Positions 45,701 through 54,700 of a DNA stretch of 64,000 nt are shown piece by piece (position 1 is the first letter of the stretch; each line of letters opens with the position of its first letter). The notes under the pieces are model-generated. The model ran no database searches and was not told the origin of the DNA. It worked only from the letters and a program-made list of their open reading frames with translations. The DNA lies in assembly GCA_013376985.1 (NCBI GenBank), contig JACABB010000006.1:86772-150771 (forward strand), written 5' to 3'. Origin of the DNA: Bacteroidales bacterium. GTDB taxonomy: Bacteria; Bacteroidota; Bacteroidia; Bacteroidales; Tenuifilaceae. Both the position numbers and the translations under genes were made by a program.

Positions 45701-48700
45701 TTCAGATTGCAAGCCGGGCAAAACTGATGGGTGTTTCTTTTTCCCCTAACGACATTTTAAAATACCAAACCATTGAAAAGCTTGCCAAAATTTGCACTGC
45801 TCAAAAATCTGATACAATCGCAGATCAGGGACTTATTGTGGGTGAAATAGGCCTGACCCCCATTCAATCGTGGTTTTTTGAAAATGATTTTAATAATAAG
45901 AATCATTACAATCAAGCAGTTACTTTAAGAGTGAAAGAATATATTGAACCTGAAATACTTAAAAATGCATTAAATGCTATTGTCCAGCAACACGATGTTT
46001 TGCGTTTGAAATTTAAATTTGAAAATAACAAGTGGCATCAATATTTCAAAAATGATTTCATACACAATCTGGAAATAATAAATATTGTCGATAAAGAGGC
46101 TAAAGATTTATCTGCAACAATAGAATACTATGGCAGGGAAATACAAACAGGTTTATCAATAACCACAGGGAACATTTTTAGATCTGTTTTATTCCAAACC
46201 ACTTCAAATAGCGATAATTATTTACTGCTGGTAATTCACCACCTTGCCGTGGATGGTGTTTCATGGCGCATACTGATTGACGATCTTAAAAAAGCATGCC
46301 AACAGCAATTGGAAGGGAAAAACATCGATTTAGGTGTAAAAACAAGTTCATTCAAGCAATGGTCAGAACGGTTGTGTAATCACGTACAAAGCGATACCAT
46401 AGCCAAAGAATTGCCATTTTGGACAAGTACTGTGAGCAAGTATAATATATCATTGCCTTTAGATAAACATGCTGGAGAAAATATAGTTTCATCTGCAAAA
46501 AATGTAAGCCATAAGCTTTCGAAGGGATTAACAAGACAGCTACTCCACCAAACAAGCAGAGCCTATAATACAGAAATAAATGATTTGTTGCTAACAGCCC
46601 TTGCCCTATCTGTAAACAATTGGACGGGGCAAAATACGGTTAGCCTTCATTTAGAGGGCCATGGTCGGGAAGAACTATATAGCGACACAGACCTTTCAAG
46701 AACCATCGGTTGGTTTACATCGTTATTCCCTGTTTGCTTGAAAGCAGACCGTAATACGGAAATTGGACATGCTATAAAGTCCATTAAAGAGCAGTTAAGG
46801 GCAATTCCCAGCAAAGGGATAGGATATGGAATTCTACGCTATTTATCAAGCAATCATGAGATACAGGAAAGTTTAAAGATGTTGGGTAATCGGTGTATTT
46901 GTTTTAACTACCTAGGACAATTTAATGATTTGGAAGAGAAAGATTCATCCATTATATCCATATCCAATCAACCGTCGGGAATATCATCTTGCCCAACCAA
47001 CCAACGAACCAGTGCAATTGATATTAATTTGTTTGTATCCAATGAGCAACTTGTTATAAATTGGACGTACAGTGAAAATTTGCACGAGCGAAATACTATT
47101 GAAGCACTAGCACAAAATTATACAACTCAGTTAGAAAGAGTGATAGAGCATTGCATTCAACCTGAGTCTAAAGGATTTACTCCCAGTGATTTTCCGCTGT
47201 GCAAGATATCGCAGGAGGAATTGGATAAATACGTCTTAACGGGGATCGAACTTAGCAATATTGAAAATATCTACCCCTTATCCCCCATGCAGGAAGGGAT
47301 GCTATTCCATACTTTGTATGCACTTGGCTCAGAAATGTATATTACCCAGTTGGCAGTAGATATCCTTGGAGAGTTAGACATCGAACACTTTAAGCAGGTC
47401 TGGCAGCATATTACGGACACCCATTCGGTATTACGGACATCATTTGTTTACCAGGGTTTACAAACCCCCGTTCAAAGAGTCCATAAAAAAGTAACATCCG
47501 GCATTACTCTGATAGATTATTCCGAAATGCCGGAAATCGGACAAAAGAATGCAATAGACCAACTTCAGGAAGAGCAAAGAAGAGCAGGCTTCGATTTAAC
47601 CATTGCCCCGTTAAGTAGCATCATCTTAGCTAAAACGGCAGAAAACCATCACACGTTTATCTGGACCCATCATCACATGCTGATAGATGGGTGGAGTACG
47701 CCCATTATCTTTAAAGAGCTGTTCCAGCATTACAACTCCCTTGTTAATAATCAAGAAATATCACTCAAACCTGACAAGTACGAAGAGTTCATCAAATATC
47801 TATCCGAACTTGATAGAACAGAAGAAGACGCATTCTGGGAAGAGTATTTAGAGGGCTTTACAAGCCCGACAGAAATATCAATTGGGAGTGGCTCGAATAA
47901 TCTAAAGCAAGAGGCGAACCATGATAAACAGGGTTTTGCTCTCAGCACAGAGGATACCGATCTCCTAAAAGCATTTACCCAAAAGCATCACATAACCATC
48001 AATACGCTGGTTCAGGGAGCATGGTCAAGGCTAATGAGTACGTATAGCGGCGATGATGATATTGTATTTGGGATAACAGTGGCAGGTAGGCCAAGTGAGT
48101 TGGAGAAAGTGGAAGAAAAAGTAGGTCTATTTATTAATACCCTTCCTCTGAGAATAAAAGTCGGAGCAGATGAAAATGTTTTAGACTGGCTAAAAAAGAT
48201 CCAAGAACAACAAAATCAAGTTCTCGAACACCAGTACACGCCATTGGTTAGGATTCAGCCTTTAAGTGGCGTTCCGAGCAGTGAAATACTCTTTAAAAGT
48301 ATCCTCGTTTTCGAGAATTACCCCATTGAAAAATCCTTAGCAAATGATGCTGGAGCGTTAAATATTGCAAATATTCGGTCTTTTGAAAGGACAAATTACC
48401 CAATCACCATCGCGGTCTCAGCGGGAGAGCACTTAAAAATTGATATTTCCTACGATAGTTCCCTCCATTCGGGCGATGCTATATTTAGGCTATTAGGGCA
48501 TTTAAATGAGACACTTCTGAATATTACCCAAAATGCAGATGGTGCAGTTTCATGTATAGAGATACTCACACCAGCTGAGAAACATCAATTATTGGTTGAG
48601 TGGAATGACACATCAGTTGATTACCCTAAGGATAAAACCATTATCGATCTATTTGAAGAGCAGGCTGAAAAGACACCCAATAATATAGCCGTCGTTTTTG

Positions 48701-51700
48701 AAGAAGAGAAGTTAACCTACAGGGAATTAAATGAAAGCGCAAACCAACTGGGCTGGTATTTACAAAGCAGAGGAGTAAAGCCAGACACACTTGTTGGTGT
48801 ATGCATGGATCGTTCTTTAGATATGATCGTGGGTTTATATGCAATCCTAAAAGCTGGGGGGGCCTACGTGCCCATTGACCCAAACTACCCCAAAGACAGG
48901 ATTGACTACATGATCAAAGATAGTGAATGCCGGATTATTCTAACACAAGAGTCAATCAAACCAATATTATCTCCCAATAATCAAACCGATATTATTTCAC
49001 TCGATTTAAAACAGATTATCGAAGAAATAGGAAAAGAGTCAATTGAAAAGGTTATTTCAAAGGTGCATTTAAATAACTTTATTTATTGTATTTACACATC
49101 AGGCTCTACAGGAAATCCGAAGGGAACAATTATTACACACAATAACTTTGTAAATTATATAACATGGGCTAAAGAATTCTATATAAAAAATAGCAATATT
49201 GGGAACTTTGGACTGTTTACCTCAATTTCTTTTGATTTAACAGTAACATGTATATTTCTTCCATTACTAAATGGGAAAACCTTAGAGATTTTCGATCAAA
49301 ACGAAGATATAACAACCATTTTACGAAATAACTTCCAAAGCAATAAAATAGATTGTATAAAATTAACTCCTTCGCATATCTCATTACTTAATGAACTGGA
49401 AATAAAGAATAGCAATATTAAGCTTGCTATAGTGGGAGGAGAGGAGTTGTTAAACAGTCATGTATTGATATTAAAAAATTTAAATAGTGAAATAAGGATA
49501 ATCAATGAATATGGCCCAACCGAAGCAACTATAGGTTGTTTAGTTAAAGAAATCACAAATTCAAATGAAAAAATATTAATTGGTAAACCAATTTACAATA
49601 CAAAAATATTCATTTTAAGTAAAAATAAAATAGTGCCTGTAGGTGTACCCGGAGAAATCCATATTGCTGGGCATGGAGTAGCCAAAGGATATTTATTTCA
49701 ACCTGAATTGACCAAGCAAAAATTTGTGACAAATCATTTTGACAATAAAGCTAACTCCACTATGTATAAAACTGGTGATTTGGCACAATATTTATCAGAT
49801 GGTAATATTGATTTTCTTGGAAGAATTGATGAGCAGATAAAAATAAATGGTTTTAGAATAGAATTGGGAGAAATAGAGGCAATATTAAATGCATTTAATG
49901 AAATAAGTCTTTCAGCCGTTTTAGTTAAAATGGATAATAATGGGAATAAGCAACTTGTTGCATTTTTCGTTCCATCTACTAAAAACAATGCTGACATTTT
50001 AGATATTGATCAAATCAAAGAAAAACTTTCTACTTTTTTACCAAATTATATGATTCCATCGATATTCGTTAAAATGAATAAAATACCACTAACATCGAAT
50101 GGAAAAGTAGACAAAAAAGCATTAAATGAATTTAATATCGAAAATATAATAAAAGATAAATATTTAGAACCCGGCTCAGAATTAGAAAAAAAGATAACGA
50201 ATTTACTCGGTCAACTCTTAAAAACTGATAAAATTGGGATAAAAGATAATTTTTTTGAGATTGGAGGCAACTCACTAATATTAATGAGGTTGTCGGGATT
50301 AATAAAAAAAGAACTGGGTATAAATATTCCTTTAAGCCAGTTTTTTAAATACACCAATATTCAACAGCTATCTAACTATATTCTTGATTCTCAGAAAAGC
50401 AAAAACTTGAGTTCTTTTAACACCACATTAAAAGAAAGTAATAAAATTCATTCAGAAATTAAAAAAAGTGATAAACAAATTGCAATTATCGGAATCGCTT
50501 GTAAATTCCCTGGAGCAAAGAATATAAATGAGTTTTGGAATAATTTAATTGAAGAAAAAGAAGTTATCAAATATTTTTCAGATGAAGAGCTGGAAGAATT
50601 TGGAATAGAATCCAGCGTTTATAAAAATGAAAATTATATAAAAGTTAAAGGGTATTTGGAAGATACAGAATACTTTGACACGATTTTTTTCGGCTATTCA
50701 CAAAAGGAATCTGATATAATGGATCCCCAACTCAGACTTCTACACGAATGCACTTGGGAAGCTCTTGAAAATGCTGGGTATAACCCTTTCGAATACGATA
50801 AAAAAATAGGACTTTATATCGGAGCTTCAAATAATTATTTATGGTTTCAACAATTTATTGATACAAGTAAAAGTCAGTCTGAATTATATGACATAATAAA
50901 TTTAATAGATAGAGATAATTTTGCGACAAGGCTTGCGTATAAACTCAATCTCAAAGGGCCGGCAATTATGGTTCAATCAGCCTGTTCTACATCATTATCA
51001 ACCCTTCATTTGGCATGTAAATCACTTCAAATTGGTGAGGCAGATATTGCTATTGGTGGCTGCTGTTCATTGAGTTATCCATTAAAATCAGGTTACTTTT
51101 ATCAAAATGGAATGATTAGGTCTAAAAATGGACATACTTGTGCTTTTGATGAAAAAGCCAATGGTATTGTAGATGGAAATGGAATAGGATTAGTAGTGTT
51201 AAAGCGGCTTAGTGATGCGATTGAAGATGGGGATAATATTTATGCAGTTATTAAAGGGGCTGCAATTAACAACGATGGAAATAGAAAAGCAGGATATACA
51301 GCACCTAGTATAATTGGACAATCTGATGTTATTAATGAAGCATTACAAAATGCGAGAGTATCTGCAAGCAGCATCCATTTTATTGAAACTCATGGAACGG
51401 GAACTAAATTAGGCGATGCTGTAGAAATAAATGCATTAAAAAGTGTTTTTAATAACGAAAAAGAAAAAAAGATTGTTTTAGGGGCAATTAAAAATAACAT
51501 TGGACACTTGGATGTTGCTGCAGGTATTGCAGGTTTAATTAAAACTATTTTAATTCTGAATAATAGACAAATTCCTGCTAATATTCATTTTAATAATCCA
51601 AATCCAGATTTAGAAATTGAAAACAGTCCTTTTTATATCAACAAAAAACTATATTCATTAGAAAATGAAAAATACCCGATTAGGGCAGGGATAAGTTCTT

Positions 51701-54700
51701 TTGGTATTGGAGGTACAAATGCTCATTTTATATTAGAAGAGTATAAAATGATCGAAAATCCCCTAGGAACAAAAAGAGATTGGAATCTTGTTTTGCTATC
51801 TGCAAAAACCGAAGAGGCTCTTCTTGAGACTGAAAACAAAACAATAAATTATTTAATTAACCATCAAGATGCTGATATAGCTGATATTGCATATACTTTA
51901 CAAATAGGGCGAAACTCTTTTGAACACAGAAAAAGTTTTCTATACTCCAATAGAAATCAGCTAATGGAGCATTTTGATAATCAAACGCCAAAGTATGTAA
52001 ATACCTCCTATCACTCAGGACATATTTCTACATCTATTATTTTCGTTTGTCACGACCTACGTGCCGGTTCATTAAAGGCTTGTTATGAATTGTACGATAA
52101 TGAGCATATTATACAAAAAACAATGAATCATTGTTTCAGTGTCGTATATGAAAATACAGATATTAATGTAAAAGAGTATTTTGTATTACTTAGAAGAGGT
52201 CAAAATACGGATGAAACTTTAGGTAAGGAGGCTAATCAAATAAAAGTCGAAAAATTAGTTATTTATATTTTTTATTTTGCTCTTGCACAACTATTAAAAA
52301 AGATAGGAATATCACCTGCAGGTATTGTCGGATTTGGTTTAGGAGAAATTTTGGCATTAAACATATCAGGCATAATTTCTTTCATTGATGCAATAAAACT
52401 AATACTAAACCTTGATGAGAATTTTATCAATTTAAATTATCAGGAAAGTTTACATGAACAAAACAATAATAAAAATCTAATTATTAAGAACACCGTTTTT
52501 TCTGAAAAACATAAGAGTATTTTAAAAAACATTCAAACTCAAACACCAGATTTTCCATATTTCAACCATTCTTCTAATGAATGGTTAACAGATAGAAGTG
52601 CAGACTTAAGTGAAACTATAACTTTATCAAGAGAAAATGAAAAATGTAACGATATTTTATTCAAAATAGAACAACCAATTTGGATAGAATTTGGTGATGA
52701 TAGAACCGGGGAGCTTAGCAATAAAAAGGGTTCTAAAGTTCTTTTCTTTAATGATGAGTTTAAAGATGAATCATTTTCGATGTTGCTATTTGATAACTTA
52801 AGTAAGTTATGGTTACAAGGTGAAAAAATAAAATGGAATATTTTATATAAAAATGAAAAGAGAAAACGAATTCCCCTCCCATCTTATCCATTTGAGCGCA
52901 TTAAATGCTGTAACAAAATCAAAAGTAAAAAGGAATCATCTGTCGAGAAAACAATTAATAAAGAACCTATCGACAAATGGCTTTATATTCCTAATTGGAA
53001 AAAAAAGCCTGTATTTATTCTAGAAAAAAATATTGTTTACAATGTCTCATTGGTTTTTGCTGATAATATTGGTTTTACAGATTCTTTATATAACGAGTTG
53101 GCTAAACAGTCTCAAAAGATAATCATAGTAAAATATGGAACAGGTTTTAAAAAAGAATCAAGCGACACTTATACCTTAGACCCAGATAATAAGGATGACT
53201 ATTTGCAATTAATTCAGCAATTGCTTCATTCCAACAGCATTCCCGATAGAATTATTCATTTGTGTACTTTAAGTAACAATTTTGCAGAAACAATATCTAT
53301 TAATTCTGTAAAAGAAATGAATAAAATAGGTTATTATAGTATCCTTAATCTAATCCAAGCATTTAGTTATTATAATATACAAAAAGATCTTAATTTATTT
53401 GTTGTTACTAACAATCTCTTTACAATTTTATCAAATGAACCTGTTTTGCCAGAAAATGCATCGATTATGGGTGCTTCAATTATAGTACCTCAAGAATACC
53501 CACATATAAGTTGCAAACATATTGATATTGAATTAATACCTTCAAAAAACAACCAATTACTAAACAACTTACTTAAGGAATTACAATTTATAAATGAAGA
53601 TAAATTTATTGGATTAAGAAATAAAGACAGATATATTAGAACCTATGATTCGATAGATGTTCCAGTATATGAAAATGAGATTCTTCCTTTAATTAAAGAT
53701 AATGGAATTTATTTAATTACTGGAGGATTAGGTCAAATTGGATTGATTTTAGCTCAATCTTTATCCGAATTTAAAAAGATAAAATTAGTTCTGATTGGAA
53801 GATCTTCATTTCCCTCAAAAGAAAAATGGGATATTCTTGTGAGAGAAAACCCTAATACTGATATTGCTAAAAAAATTCAAAGTATATTAAATATTGAATC
53901 AAATGGTTCCAAAGTATATATATATAGTGCTGATGTGGCAGATATGGATATATTTAACCCAGTTGTAATTGATATCGAAAAAAACATTGGAAAAATTAAT
54001 GGGGTTTTTCAAGCAACTGGAATAACTGGACCTCAATCACATAAATCTATTCATGAAATAGACAAAAAATATAGTGAAACACATTTCCATTCCAAAATAT
54101 ATACTCTTATTACACTTGATGAGGTATTTAGAAATAAATCATTAGATTTTTGTGTCATTTTTTCTTCAATATCGTCTATTCTTGGTGGGATAGGTTTTTA
54201 TTCTTACGCAAGTGCAAATATTTTTCAAGATCTTTATGTTAAATGGTATAATAAAAAATATGACAGAGAATGGTTATCTTTAAATTGGGATGGATGGATA
54301 AGTTCGGATTTAAATGAAACACAATTAGGAACAAAATTATCACACTTGTTAATAACACCGGAGGAGGGTAAGAAGATTTTTCATAAAGTACTGAACGTTC
54401 CTCAACTTGAACAAATTATTATATCTACGAGTGATTTAAACAAGAGATTAATAAAGTGGGTTAATAAACCTGTTAATGAATCTAATAATAAAATTATTTC
54501 TCATAGAATTCAACTAACGAATACTTCGCTGCAACAAATTGAAATAATCCTTTTAGAAATCTATAAAGACTTTTTTTCAAATTCCAAAATAACACTCTAT
54601 GATGATTTTTATGATTTAGGCGGAGATTCTTTGAAAGCAGTGACCCTTTCTTCACAGATTCATGCTCTATTGAATATAGAGATTCCTATTGAAGAAATCC

